64,000 bases of DNA from Mesorhizobium sp. NZP2298 (GCF_013170825.1 NZ_CP033365.1:6770001-6834000), one strand, 5' to 3'; shown: positions 45,379-55,267, counted from the first letter of the stretch. A program made the numbers and translations. Notes: generated by a model from the sequence alone, not told the origin.

Positions 45379-46146
45379 TCAATAGACGGGCTTGGCGCCG
45401 TTCACTTCGACCGCCGTGCCGGCGATGTAGCGTGCGGCGTCGGAACATAGGAAGAATACCACGTCGGCTATGTCTTCCGGCTCAGCGATCCGGCCTATCG
45501 GCACGGTGTTGTTGAGCTCCGCTATGGCTGTGTCCGGATTGAAGCCACGCCGGGCAAAACCGGTACGCAGCATCGGGGTGTTGACTTCATTCGGGCACAC
45601 CGCGTTTACCCGTATCCCATCACCTGCATGGTCACGGCCAAGACACTTGGAAAGCGCCGCGACGGCTGCTTTGCTGGTGCAATACGCTGCGTGCCCAGGC
45701 CCGGGATAAAGGCCCCAGCAGGATGCGACGTTTACAATCGCGCCGCCGCCGTGGGCCTTCATGTGGCCTATGGCTTTCCGGCAGGTATAGAAAATCGACG
45801 TCAGGTTAATCTCGAATGTCCTCTTCCAATCGTCGTCGGTCGTGTCGAGAATGTTTCCTCGTGTGATGATCCCGGCGTTGTTGACGAGCACGTCCAGCCG
45901 CCCTGTGGCCTGGACGGAGTACTCGATCAGATCCTCGCAATAGGGCTTGTTTCTGAGGTCTCCGGCCTTGCCCCAGACATTCTCCCCGGTTCGGTTGAGT
46001 TCGGCCTCGAGCGTGTCCAGGCCAGCCTGATCCGCATCGCTCGCAACCACCCGAAAGCCGTTCGCAACGAACTGTCTGGCGATCGCTTGCCCGATGCCTC
46101 CCGCCGCGCCTGTTATGACCGCAGTTTTCTTCTCAATGCCAGTCAT
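45379..46146 (-). CDS. Short-chain dehydrogenase/reductase (SDR pair 1, gene A)
   Basis: 255 residues. ITGAAGGIGQAIARQF, LVNNAGIITRGNILDTTDDD, YCTSKAAVAALSKCLGRDHA and VCPNEVNTPMLRTGF. First gene of the pair. It resembles the SDR at 59872-60633 (shared IIRRGSALETTDDDW-like segment and VCPGAVDTPML). Probably an alcohol dehydrogenase of the catabolic cluster; divergent from the LysR gene. Confidence 0.88.
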   Translation of the reverse strand: MTGIEKKTAVITGAAGGIGQAIARQFVANGFRVVASDADQAGLDTLEAELNRTGENVWGKAGDLRNKPYCEDLIEYSVQATGRLDVLVNNAGIITRGNILDTTDDDWKRTFEINLTSIFYTCRKAIGHMKAHGGGAIVNVASCWGLYPGPGHAAYCTSKAAVAALSKCLGRDHAGDGIRVNAVCPNEVNTPMLRTGFARRGFNPDTAIAELNNTVPIGRIAEPEDIADVVFFLCSDAARYIAGTAVEVNGAKPVY

Positions 46147-46499
46147 AGCTCAATCCTATCTTTGACGGGGAAAGTTCGGCTCATAATCTCTGAACAGCTG
46201 CTGAAGGCCAGTGGGGCAGCCCTGCAAAAGTCTCACCCCCTTGTTGAGTTGTCGAGCGCAGACATTCGCCCCGTATACTAGGTGGCAGCCGCGTCGGACG
46301 TTGATTGGACAGCGTCGCAGATCGCGAAGCATGGTTCGCACCGTGTTGCTATGTTTCGCTGCAAATGGGATAGGGATCGCAGCCATAATCAGTCGAAACG
46401 CAGGCCAGCGCGTCGCCTTGTTAATAGTTTTACGACATCTTGAGCATTGCTTTCTCTATTGTCGCACGGCGCGATTACCGAAGTGTTTTGGAGCTTGAG
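46147..46499. other. Divergent promoter region SDR / LysR
   Basis: No gene. Likely operator region of the LysR-type regulator; no specific site identified. Confidence 0.4.
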
Positions 46500-47411
46500 A
46501 TGGTTCGCCGCTATTACGACCTGCCGTCCCTGACTGCCTTGGCTGTTTTCGAGGCGTCTGCCCGGCACCTGTCATTCAAGTTGGCTGCTGCGGAACTGAA
46601 TGTCACACCCGGCGCTGTCAGCCGGCAGATCAAAGCGATCGAGGACGAGCTCGGCGTTCCGCTCTTCACTCGGCTGGGAACAGGCGTGGTGCTGACAGGC
46701 GCGGGCGAAGACCTTTATGGTGCGTTGGCTAGCGGTTTTTCGCGGGCCGCAGACATCGTGCGAAATGTGAAGCGCGGCGATCGGGCGAAGAACGTCACTC
46801 TCGCCTGCTCTGATGCCTTCGCATCGATGTGGTTGATACCACGAATGCCGGACTTCTGGACGCGATATCAGGACATTGCTGTTGACCACCTGATTTCGGA
46901 TAATCCTCGAGACTATCGGCGCGCGGAAGTTGAACTGCGTATCCGCTACGGGTTCGGATCGTGGTCAAATGAAGACGCTGAACTCCTTTTCAATGAAACA
47001 ATCTACCCGGTATGCGGGCCCGGATTTGCAAGCAGGCATCGCGACGCAACGGCGGAGTCGTTGGCCGAGCTTCCCTTGCTGCACGTTGACTGGGTGGATC
47101 CCGACTGGGCTGGCTGGGATGAGGTCTTGCGGCGCGCGGGTGTCTCACATGGGCCGACCCGCGGCCGGCGCTTCGGCAAGTTCTTCGTGGCGCTTCAGGC
47201 TGCTCAAGCCGATCAAGGAGTGGCTGTCGGCTGGCACCGCCTTGTCAAGGCGCAGATTGAAGAAGGGAAACTCGTCAGACTGACGGATCTCGAGCTGCCC
47301 GCCCCTGGCAGCTACTATCTCACCTGGTATGAAAATCGCACGTTGTCCCCTGCCGCGCAAAGCCTCCGTAACTGGATCCGGGAAGCGGCGGCGCAAGAAC
47401 GAGAAAGCTAG
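46500..47411 (+). CDS. LysR-family regulator (GcvA-like)
   Basis: 303 residues from ATG 46500 with GGAG upstream. N-terminal winged helix (LPSLTALAVFEASARHLSFK, LAAAELNVTPGAVSRQIKAI, LGVPLFTRLGTGVVLTGAG), then the effector-binding domain (YPVCGPGFASRHRD, WDEVLRRAGV). GcvA-type. Divergent from the SDR pair and overlapping the amine-oxidase gene tail-to-tail by 4 bp; likely regulator of the 44-51 kb genes. Confidence 0.9.
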   Translation: MVRRYYDLPSLTALAVFEASARHLSFKLAAAELNVTPGAVSRQIKAIEDELGVPLFTRLGTGVVLTGAGEDLYGALASGFSRAADIVRNVKRGDRAKNVTLACSDAFASMWLIPRMPDFWTRYQDIAVDHLISDNPRDYRRAEVELRIRYGFGSWSNEDAELLFNETIYPVCGPGFASRHRDATAESLAELPLLHVDWVDPDWAGWDEVLRRAGVSHGPTRGRRFGKFFVALQAAQADQGVAVGWHRLVKAQIEEGKLVRLTDLELPAPGSYYLTWYENRTLSPAAQSLRNWIREAAAQERES

Positions 47412-48730
47412 AGCTCTCTGCCGGCGCGCTTCTGCATCGCCCAGAGCTTCAACGGCGCTCCGATCGACATCAGCGGTTCTGGATAAAGCCGAACCGGGGC
47501 TGGCTCGTTCAGGGCGTCTGCAACCATTGCCTCGTTGCTGCCGACTGCGAGATCGGCAGCCAGCATCCCATACAGGGTACCTTGCACTGTGCCCAGGCCA
47601 TTGCAACATCCGGCTACGAAGACCCTCTCTTCAATTTCGCCGAATGCCGGCGCGGAGTTCAGAGAAAGGCAGAGATGGCCTCCCCAGCGAAATTCCATCG
47701 GTATTTCACCCAGCATCGGGAAGCGCGCCTGGAACGATCGATCGTGCTGAGCGCCGATCCGACGGATCTGCTTCTCACTGGTGGACATGTCCGGATTAAA
47801 GGTGAAGGTATTGCGGACGAGGATCCGGTCCCCAATCCTTCGGATGGTCGATCCCATAGGGTCAGCCGGGATCAAGCCCCAATGCGGCTCGCCGCCCAGA
47901 GCTGCCTGCTCACTCTTGGAGAAAGGCCTTGTCATGCTGGCATAGGTGAACACATGCAGCAGGCGCTTCTTGAAGAAACCAAAGCTTTCGAGATGACCGT
48001 TGACTGTCAGTATCAACCGCGGCGCGGTGATCTCGCCCTCAGCCGTTTTGGCAGTATGCAATTTGCCGGTCCGCAAAGATGTGACCGGTGAATTCTCGAA
48101 TAGCTGCACGCGCCTCGACAGGCCTTCGGCAAGCCCACGGATGAAGCCGACCGGCTGTGCCATTACCGTGCCCGGCGTGAAGGTACCGCCGACGAAGAAG
48201 TCGGTTCCGGTGATTTCCTTCAACTGCAGCGCGTCGAGCCGCTCGAATGGCTCGATTAACCCCGTAAGGTGTTTTTCGAATTCGCGCAGGACGGCAACAC
48301 CGTGATCGGTTGCAGCTCCATGGTACTTGCCGGCCCGAACGAAAAATTTCTGCAACCCGTACTCGTCCACCGCCGAGGCACAGAATTCGATGGCAGCCCG
48401 GTTCAAGCGGATGCGCTTGCGGTCGTGGTACTGGCTTCCGCCGTAATGCGTACCGCCAAGCTCGTGCGGAAGATCGATCATGAAGCCGGAGTTGCGACCG
48501 GCAGCACCCCAGCCGACGCGCTGAGCGTCGACCACCACTATGCGCTCGTTCGGCACCAGTTGTGAGAGGCGCCGCGCGGCCGCCAAGCCAGCAAACCCTG
48601 CTCCTATAATGAGCCAGTCCGCCTTGTGACGGCCGCGCAGCACCTCAGGTGCCTTGGGAGGCGGCAGAATACCGTACCAGCCCGGTATGGAGGTGTCCGC
48701 AGGCGTGCGAGCAGCCTCATGGTCGCTCAT
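47408..48730 (-). CDS. FAD-dependent amine oxidoreductase (DAO/PuuB-like)
   Basis: 440 residues. Rossmann motif ADWLIIGAGFAGLAAARRLS (about residues 37-56), VGWGAAGRNSGFMIDLPHEL and C-terminal FVAGCCNGLGTVQGTLYGML. Glycine/D-amino-acid oxidase fold, closest in style to gamma-glutamylputrescine oxidase-like enzymes. It is the last gene of a unit with an aldehyde dehydrogenase and a DapA-like lyase. Could oxidise a demethylated amino acid such as cis-4-hydroxy-D-proline, or an amine; not decided by sequence alone. Confidence 0.85.
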   Translation of the reverse strand: MSDHEAARTPADTSIPGWYGILPPPKAPEVLRGRHKADWLIIGAGFAGLAAARRLSQLVPNERIVVVDAQRVGWGAAGRNSGFMIDLPHELGGTHYGGSQYHDRKRIRLNRAAIEFCASAVDEYGLQKFFVRAGKYHGAATDHGVAVLREFEKHLTGLIEPFERLDALQLKEITGTDFFVGGTFTPGTVMAQPVGFIRGLAEGLSRRVQLFENSPVTSLRTGKLHTAKTAEGEITAPRLILTVNGHLESFGFFKKRLLHVFTYASMTRPFSKSEQAALGGEPHWGLIPADPMGSTIRRIGDRILVRNTFTFNPDMSTSEKQIRRIGAQHDRSFQARFPMLGEIPMEFRWGGHLCLSLNSAPAFGEIEERVFVAGCCNGLGTVQGTLYGMLAADLAVGSNEAMVADALNEPAPVRLYPEPLMSIGAPLKLWAMQKRAGREL

Positions 48731-48743
48731 CGGTGCGACCAGG

Positions 48744-50270
48744 CTATTTTATCGAACGCGAGACGTTAGGATCGGAGATGTCCGCCCAGATCGTCTTGAG
48801 TTCGGTATATTGGTCGTGGGCATGCAATGACTTGTCTCGTCCCCCGAAGCCGGAAAGCTTGAAGCCGCCGAAGGGAGTCGAGACGTCTCCTTCGCCGTAG
48901 CAATTGATGGTCACCGTGCCGGCGCGAATGTCTCTTGCGATGCGATGTGCCTTGCCGAGATTGGCAGTGAAGATTGAGGCTGCAAGCCCATACTGCGTGT
49001 CGTTTGCGACCCGTACCGCCTCATCAGCGTTGGACACCTTGATGACAGAAAGCACCGGTCCAAAGATTTCTTCCCGGGCGATGGTCATGGCGGATGTCAC
49101 ATCGTCGAATATGGTCGGCTCGATGAAATAGCCTTTGCCCTGCTTGTGGGCGTTCCCGCCCGTCACGTTCTTGGCGCCTTCCGCCCGCCCCTTCTTGATG
49201 TAACCCATGATGCGGTCGAACTGTTCCTTCGACACAATGGCACCCAGCCGGTTACCGGGGTCCAATGGCTCGCCCAAGGGCCATTCTTTCAGCTTGTGAA
49301 CGATCGTCTCAACCAGGCGGTCCTTGATCTTTTCGTGGACGATCAAGCGGGAATTGGACGAGCAGTTCTCGCCCATGTTCCAGAACACAGCTTGGGTGAC
49401 ATGCTGCGCTACAACATCGAGGTTCTCGGCATCATCCAGAACGATGCAAGGGTTCTTCCCGCCGCATTCGAGCACGATGCGCTTGAGATTGGACCTGGCG
49501 GAATATTCCAAGAATTTCCGGCCGACATCGGTCGAACCGGTGAAAGCGACCATGTCGACGTCCGGATGCATACCAAGCGCCTTCCCGGTCACTTCGCCCG
49601 GACCAGTGACGATCTGCAGGACGCCTGGCGGCAACCCGGCCTCATGCGCCAGCTCGGCGATCCGCAACGTCGACATGTTGGTCTGCTCGGCCGGCTTGAC
49701 GATGACCGAGTTGCCGGTCGCGAGCGCCGGCCCGATCTTCCAGGCAAGCATCAGGATCGGAAAATTCCAGGGCAGAACGCAGGCGACCACGCCCAGCGGC
49801 TGGCGTACGATCATCGACACGACATCATCGCCAGAAGGCGACGTCTGGCCGTAGAGCTTGTCGGTGGCTTCCGCGTGCCATTCCAGGCAATGCAGGGCCT
49901 CAGGAATGTCTATGGTTTCGACGTCATAGATCGGCTTGCCGCTTTCGAGCGTCTCAAGTACTGCAAGCTCATGGGCGTCTCGCTTCATCAGTTTTACGAG
50001 CCGCCGCAGAACGCGCTTGCGCTCGCTCGGATGCGCACGCGACCAGACGCCCGATCCAAACGCCAGTCGTGCTTTCTCGACAGCGAGATCGACGTCGGCC
50101 TGGCCGCAGGAAGCGATCCTGGCGATGACCTGCCCTGTGGCGGGATTGATGGTTTCGAAAGTGTCCCCAGATTGTGCTGCCCGCGCCTTACCGTCGATCA
50201 CTGCGCTGGTCGGCAGTGGCAAGCTGTCCGCCAGGTTCTGGTACTCATCACGCGTTAATAGCGATGACAT
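48744..50270 (-). CDS. NAD-dependent aldehyde dehydrogenase (PuuC / ketoglutarate-semialdehyde type)
   Basis: 508 residues from ATG 50270 with GAGG upstream. VVACVLPWNFPILMLAWKIG, FTGSTDVGRKFLEYSARSN, catalytic Glu in IVLECGGKNP and Cys in FWNMGENCSSNSRL. It overlaps the DapA-like gene by 23 bp and ends 13 bp before the oxidase gene, a tight operon. Possible role: oxidising the semialdehyde produced by the oxidase/lyase steps. Confidence 0.9.
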   Translation of the reverse strand: MSSLLTRDEYQNLADSLPLPTSAVIDGKARAAQSGDTFETINPATGQVIARIASCGQADVDLAVEKARLAFGSGVWSRAHPSERKRVLRRLVKLMKRDAHELAVLETLESGKPIYDVETIDIPEALHCLEWHAEATDKLYGQTSPSGDDVVSMIVRQPLGVVACVLPWNFPILMLAWKIGPALATGNSVIVKPAEQTNMSTLRIAELAHEAGLPPGVLQIVTGPGEVTGKALGMHPDVDMVAFTGSTDVGRKFLEYSARSNLKRIVLECGGKNPCIVLDDAENLDVVAQHVTQAVFWNMGENCSSNSRLIVHEKIKDRLVETIVHKLKEWPLGEPLDPGNRLGAIVSKEQFDRIMGYIKKGRAEGAKNVTGGNAHKQGKGYFIEPTIFDDVTSAMTIAREEIFGPVLSVIKVSNADEAVRVANDTQYGLAASIFTANLGKAHRIARDIRAGTVTINCYGEGDVSTPFGGFKLSGFGGRDKSLHAHDQYTELKTIWADISDPNVSRSIK

Positions 50271-51192
50271 TGTCGGAAGCCCTCTTTTGGGATTTTGCAG
50301 TGATCGACGCGATGGCTGCTTTAAGGGTGCGGATCGTCGACTCGAGTTCCCGCTTCTGTTGGTCGTCGAGTGCCCGCATAGGCCGGCGCACGGGCCCAGC
50401 CGGCAATCCAGCCAATTCGCACCCAAACTTGATGCTTTGGACAAACTTGCCGCCTTGCTCTAGTAGCCTCATCAGCGGCAGAAGGGCCGACATGATCTGC
50501 CGGCCCTTGGTGAAGTCCTTCTCGATGACGCACGCTTCGTACAGAGCGAGGTGCTCAGCCGGCAGGCAGTTGCCAGCTCCGCAGACCCAACCCTTGGCGC
50601 CCCAGGCGAAGAATTCAAGCGCCTGATCATCCATGCCGCAGAACAGGTCGATATGCGGATAGTCACGAGCCAAGGCGTGCAGCTGATTCATGCTGCCGCT
50701 CGACTCCTTGATTGCACAGAAATTGGAGCTGCGACCGACGCGGTCTAGGAACTCGAAATCCATCATCGTGCCGGTGCGTCCGGGATAGTTGTAGAGCATC
50801 ACCGGCAGATTGGCGGCTTTGTCGATCGCAAGGGCATGATTGGCAAGTTCGAGTTGCGTGGGGACAGCGTAGTACGGGGAACCGATCAGGATGCCGTCGT
50901 ACATCAGGTCCTTTGCAACCAGCGCATATTCGATGCAGTCTTCGGTGCGAATAGCGCCGACGCCGGCGATCAGGGGCATCTTCCCCTTCACCATGCTCCT
51001 GGCAAGCTTTAGCAGGCCGACACGCTCATCCCGTGACTGGGCGTAGTACTCGCCCGTCGTGCCACCGACAATGATACCGTGGACGCCAGTCGCGACGAGG
51101 TGCTCGACCATGACGCAGAAGCCGGCACGGTCGATCGATCCGTCCGCATGAAAGGGCGTTGTGACGGGCGGAATTACGCCTTTGAACGACAT
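50248..51192 (-). CDS. DapA-superfamily aldolase/deaminase
   Basis: 314 residues from ATG 51192 (MSFKGVIPPVTTPFHADGSI). Active-site features: IIVGGTTGEYYAQS, MLYNYPGRTG with Tyr, and IKESSGSMNQLH with the Schiff-base Lys. Typical DHDPS/NAL fold. Located first in an operon with an aldehyde dehydrogenase and an amine oxidase it fits a pyrroline-4-hydroxy-2-carboxylate deaminase of hydroxyproline breakdown, but other keto-acid lyase roles are possible. Confidence 0.87.
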   Translation of the reverse strand: MSFKGVIPPVTTPFHADGSIDRAGFCVMVEHLVATGVHGIIVGGTTGEYYAQSRDERVGLLKLARSMVKGKMPLIAGVGAIRTEDCIEYALVAKDLMYDGILIGSPYYAVPTQLELANHALAIDKAANLPVMLYNYPGRTGTMMDFEFLDRVGRSSNFCAIKESSGSMNQLHALARDYPHIDLFCGMDDQALEFFAWGAKGWVCGAGNCLPAEHLALYEACVIEKDFTKGRQIMSALLPLMRLLEQGGKFVQSIKFGCELAGLPAGPVRRPMRALDDQQKRELESTIRTLKAAIASITAKSQKRASDNVIAINA

Positions 51193-51451
51193 CTGCCTCG
51201 CTCCAAAATGTGGACTGCAAAACAGTGTTATATGCAAGCGTGAAGGGCTGGACAGCCGAAATAAAGTCACCTGGGAGGCAACTTTTTTGCCGTTCGAGGC
51301 GATGATCAATCATGCTACAGTCGGCGTAATTCCGGGCCCCGAGACAAGAAGGTCGCTCATTGGACGGGCTAATGGTTGTTGCTATCCCTTGGCCAATCGG
51401 AGGCGCTTCACATTAATGAGGGCGGTATAGAGCCCAAGTCATATTTAATGA

Positions 51452-52507
51452 GTGTCTCGGGGGGAGATCTTGGATTTGCATAACCTAAAGTCGCTGTTGC
51501 AGCGGCATTTTAGCGATGGACTTGTGACCATCGTTGGGTCAGGCTTGTCATGCGCTGAGGGTTTGCCAGGCATGACCGAGATCGCGCAACATCTTCAGGC
51601 TGTAATATTAGATGATCTCACCCCCTTGGATGCAGAACAATGGGCAGTTCTTAGCCCACTCATTGCTGACAAGGGATTGGAGGCCGCTCTATTAGAAGTG
51701 GGCCCAACTCCGGCAGTGGAAACGGCGATCGTTGCGCGAACCGGGCAGTTTATCGCAAATCGGGAGCGCAAAATCGTCGATGAAGTTTTTGCAAGGACCA
51801 GAACGCTGCGGTTCACGCGACTGTTGGCGCATCTTCTCAAGCCGGAGAGCGGCGCACCAATCATAACTACGAATTACGACCGACTGATCGAGATTGCGGC
51901 CGAAGAAGCTGGCCTTGGCGTAGATACGATGTTTGTCGGCCAGTTTGCAGGTATCCTCAACGAACATGAAAGCCGTCTGAGCTTTTGTCGCGAAGTGACT
52001 CTCCGCGGAAAGCAGGTTCAATGGAGATACCGCCAGCGGGTGAATGTGTTTAAGCCGCATGGTAGTCTGGATTGGTACCATCGAGACGGCCGGCCAGTCC
52101 GCTATGCTGGCGATTTGACATCGCCACGTCTGATCATAACTCCTGGATTGAATAAATTTCGGAATGGCTACGAGAGCCCTTTTGATCGGCATCGAGAGAG
52201 GGCGAATTCCGCAATCGATCGCGCAAGCCGTTTTCTGGTCATTGGCTACGGGTTCAATGACGATCACCTCGAGACTCACCTCACGCCTCGTATTCGCAGC
52301 GGTGTTCCGACGCTGTTACTGACGCGCGGGTTGTCTCCCAACGCGATGAAACTCGTTGAAGCGTGTCCGAACGTAGTAGCGATTCAGCACGCCGTCGTCG
52401 GAGGCAGTCAGGGTTCATCGGTGTTTGTGGATAGGGCGGAAATGCAGGTACCGGACCTCGCCCTTTGGGAACTGAACTCCTTCATTTCTGAGGTGCTTGA
52501 ACCATGA
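51452..52507 (+). CDS. SIR2-domain NADase of a SIR2-HerA defence system
   Basis: Up to 351 residues. Start uncertain: GTG 51452, TTG 51470 or TTG 51476, the last best placed after GGGGAG. SIR2 features: TIVGSGLSCAEGLPG, catalytic Asn in ITTNYDRLIEIA (N141) and His in FKPHGSLDWYH (H203), plus FLVIGYGFNDDHLET near the C-terminus. Its stop overlaps the HerA start (ATGA). In the known SIR2-HerA systems the SIR2 subunit hydrolyses NAD+ on phage infection to stop replication. Confidence 0.88.
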   Translation: MSRGEILDLHNLKSLLQRHFSDGLVTIVGSGLSCAEGLPGMTEIAQHLQAVILDDLTPLDAEQWAVLSPLIADKGLEAALLEVGPTPAVETAIVARTGQFIANRERKIVDEVFARTRTLRFTRLLAHLLKPESGAPIITTNYDRLIEIAAEEAGLGVDTMFVGQFAGILNEHESRLSFCREVTLRGKQVQWRYRQRVNVFKPHGSLDWYHRDGRPVRYAGDLTSPRLIITPGLNKFRNGYESPFDRHRERANSAIDRASRFLVIGYGFNDDHLETHLTPRIRSGVPTLLLTRGLSPNAMKLVEACPNVVAIQHAVVGGSQGSSVFVDRAEMQVPDLALWELNSFISEVLEP

Positions 52508-54252
52508 CCGAAGCCGCATTGCAGTTTTCCGATGGCGACCGAATCGGGCGGGTCGCCTCCGTCGACACGAGCCGTGTTGCCGTCAATGTCACCAATTCGG
52601 TCCTGCTCACCCGCATTGGCATAGGCCAACTCATTGCCATCCGGGGGGCGACAGAGAGAGAGTACCTGATTGCTATGACCGAGAGGGTTACGCGTAGCAT
52701 GCGGGAGGAGCTGCCTACGCAGGGCGATGACGACGAGACTGGCGCGCTTCTCGGCGCAGTGCCGACCGACATTCTGCAAGGCATCCTTATAGGCACCTTC
52801 CGAACTGTTGAGGGCGCGAAGATAAATACATTCAAACGGGGTGCCGACAGCTTCCCGCAGATTGATCGTGAATGCTACGTGATCGAAAGCCTAAACCTAC
52901 AAAGGTTTATGGGCATCTTGGGTGCGGGGTTCTCCGAAGACGAACGGTTAAAGCTAGGTGTCTTCGTTGCTGATCGGTCGGCCGATGCCATCGCCAGCGG
53001 CGATAGGTTCTTCCAGCGCCATGCCGCAATCCTCGGCAGTACAGGCTCAGGAAAGAGTTGGGCCGTCGCACTGATCCTTGAACGCGCAGCCAAGCTCAAA
53101 TACCCTAATATCATCGTATTCGACATGCATGGGGAATACGCACCTTTAGCGAACAAAGCCGCTGGCGGATTCGCCAAGCGTTTCCGCATCGCTGGTCCAG
53201 GCGATCTTGAGACACCGAAGGATGATGTACTTTTTCTCCCGTACTGGTTGCTAAACCGCGACGAAATGCTGTCGATGATCCTCGACCGCAGCGATCAGAA
53301 TGCGCCAAATCAGGCTTCACGGTTCACGTTGCACGTTCGCCATCTGAAAGGGCGAACGTTGGATAAAGAGGGCAAAGCCAGCGTGAAGAAAACTTTCACT
53401 GTGGATTCGCCAATCCCCTACGACGTAAGAGAATTGTTCGGACTATTAGATGCTGATAACAGCACTAAGGGGATGGGGAAGACTGGGCCTATTAAGGGTG
53501 AATGGGAGGACAAGCTGACCCGCTTCCTTTCACGTCTGCAAGCCAAATTGGATGATCGACGCTACGGATTCATGTTCGCGCCCTCAGATGCCGCTTCTAG
53601 TTACGGATGGCTTGCACAGGAGGCGCTGAAGCTTCTCAGTGCCGGAGATGGATTTGGAATCAAGATCATCGACTTTTCGGAGGTACCCGCGGATGTGCTG
53701 CCCGTCGTAACTGGCACGCTCGCTCGGCTCCTGTATGATGTCCAGTTCTGGATGGGTGGAGAAGCGCGCACGCCAGTCACCCTGCTTTGCGACGAAGCGC
53801 ACCTGTATCTTCCTGTTCGCGACGATGCCGATGCCGTGCAACGGCAGGCACTGGGGTCTTTCGAGCGCATTGCAAAGGAGGGACGAAAGTATGGCTTCTC
53901 TCTACTGGTGGTGAGCCAACGACCCTCCGACGTGAGTCGAACAATCCTAAGTCAGTGCAACAATTTTCTTGCGTTACGGCTTACTAATGAGACCGACCAA
54001 GGTGTGATCAAGCGCCTCATGCCGGATTCGTTAGCTGGGCTCACGAGCATCCTTCCCTTGCTTGATGTAGGAGAGGCGCTTTTACTCGGGGATGCCGTGC
54101 TGTTGCCCACCCGAATTCGGCTTGATGTTCCAAAGATCAGGCCGGACAGCGCGACGCGCGATTTCTGGACCGAATGGGGCTCGGTTAGGCCGGATGACGC
54201 TGCGATAACAGCAGCGGTGGAATGCCTGCGTAGCCAATCACGCAGCGAATGA
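52504..54252 (+). CDS. HerA-type hexameric ATPase of a SIR2-HerA defence system
   Basis: 582 residues. N-terminal HAS-barrel (about residues 8-60), Walker A ILGSTGSGKSWAVALI (about 177-192), Walker B TLLCDEAHLYLP (about 427-438), and VVSQRPSDVSRTILSQCNNF with the arginine typical of HerA/FtsK-like ATPases. Coupled translationally to the SIR2 gene. HerA rings assemble with SIR2 subunits into large complexes. Codon use here is less GC-biased than in neighbours, suggesting recent acquisition. Confidence 0.9.
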   Translation: MTEAALQFSDGDRIGRVASVDTSRVAVNVTNSVLLTRIGIGQLIAIRGATEREYLIAMTERVTRSMREELPTQGDDDETGALLGAVPTDILQGILIGTFRTVEGAKINTFKRGADSFPQIDRECYVIESLNLQRFMGILGAGFSEDERLKLGVFVADRSADAIASGDRFFQRHAAILGSTGSGKSWAVALILERAAKLKYPNIIVFDMHGEYAPLANKAAGGFAKRFRIAGPGDLETPKDDVLFLPYWLLNRDEMLSMILDRSDQNAPNQASRFTLHVRHLKGRTLDKEGKASVKKTFTVDSPIPYDVRELFGLLDADNSTKGMGKTGPIKGEWEDKLTRFLSRLQAKLDDRRYGFMFAPSDAASSYGWLAQEALKLLSAGDGFGIKIIDFSEVPADVLPVVTGTLARLLYDVQFWMGGEARTPVTLLCDEAHLYLPVRDDADAVQRQALGSFERIAKEGRKYGFSLLVVSQRPSDVSRTILSQCNNFLALRLTNETDQGVIKRLMPDSLAGLTSILPLLDVGEALLLGDAVLLPTRIRLDVPKIRPDSATRDFWTEWGSVRPDDAAITAAVECLRSQSRSE

Positions 54253-55267
54253 ACTTGTGGTCGTGTCTGTGCGAGCTAAAGAACGGCAGACAATCGGGTC
54301 CCCACGTGAGACAAAGCGTTGACTGATACGCGCCTTTGCGCCGTTCTTTCAAAGGATGATTGGCTACTGTCCAATACATTATTTCTTGAGACCGCGAGTA
54401 ATTTCACTCGATAACGCAACGGTCGTAAATATCAGGCCCACTCTCATGAATACGAGTGACCGAATGAGTATCCAGGTGCAAGAGAGGATTCGCGGCGAAT
54501 TGCAATATCGCTTAAACAATGCCGGAGGACAGGATGACGATCAGTATCGGAATCGCAGAAGTCATAGACACAAATATCTTACGGACGCGATGGCCCAAGC
54601 AGGCAAGACCCCTACTCGGTAAGCAGCAGGCAGGCCCGTGTCGTTGCGTTTCGTTCAAACTCTACGAATGATCGCTGCAAACCGTGCGGAGGTCTCCGCG
54701 TGTGGAGCATCCTCGGACCACGGCATATGTACGGAATGCCGTTCCCGATTACCAGATAAAATCCTGGCTCGAACAGCCCGATGGCTTGAACAGTGACACA
54801 GGTTGCGGATCGCAATTCGGCGATTGTCGACCCGACCTCGGGTTCATTCGGATTTGTCGAGCGTTTGGCGCATTCGGGGAGCAACTCGTCCAATCCGCCT
54901 GCGCTATTGGTGAAAGGGTGAAAGCCGGTGGTTGTGACCTCAATTCCACGCAACAGGCAAGCCATTGTCACGGCGTCGTTATAACTGTGATCGCCACAGA
55001 CCTGGTTTCCAGGCATGTCGGTCGGCAGCGGCGGCTGACTCAAGCGCAGCCGTTCAAGTGACGCGCCCTTTCACGCTCGGCAGGGCAATCCTGGCGTTGG
55101 CCGAAGCCGAAAACCGGGAGGGGCGATCAGATTGTTGCGGGCTTCCGCCGCTGGCTCGATCGTTACCTTAGCCGGCCGCAGTACCGTCAGGTTCTCCGCG
55201 ATAGGTCGCCAGTCTGGCCCTTAAGGTGCAGCAGGCAGTGTCACGTGGTAATTGCCTGCCGCTCTCA
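54253..55267. other. Region after SIR2-HerA, with one doubtful ORF
   Basis: About 1 kb with no recognised family. A 143-codon minus-strand frame (54612-55043) is listed separately. The rest holds only short frames. Confidence 0.4.
54612..55043 (-). CDS. Hypothetical protein (doubtful)
   Basis: 143 residues (MSQPPLPTDMPGNQVCGDHS ... ATTRACLLLTE). No domain recognised. Composition is protein-like (balanced residues, four cysteines in the first 85 residues), but no ribosome-binding site is evident and it may be the end of a larger decayed gene. Confidence 0.3.
   Translation of the reverse strand: MSQPPLPTDMPGNQVCGDHSYNDAVTMACLLRGIEVTTTGFHPFTNSAGGLDELLPECAKRSTNPNEPEVGSTIAELRSATCVTVQAIGLFEPGFYLVIGNGIPYICRGPRMLHTRRPPHGLQRSFVEFERNATTRACLLLTE

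Noticed and set aside
48744..50444. Longer aldehyde dehydrogenase starting at 50444
   Set aside because: The extra N-terminus overlaps the DapA-like gene; ATG 50270 has a good ribosome-binding site and matches family length.
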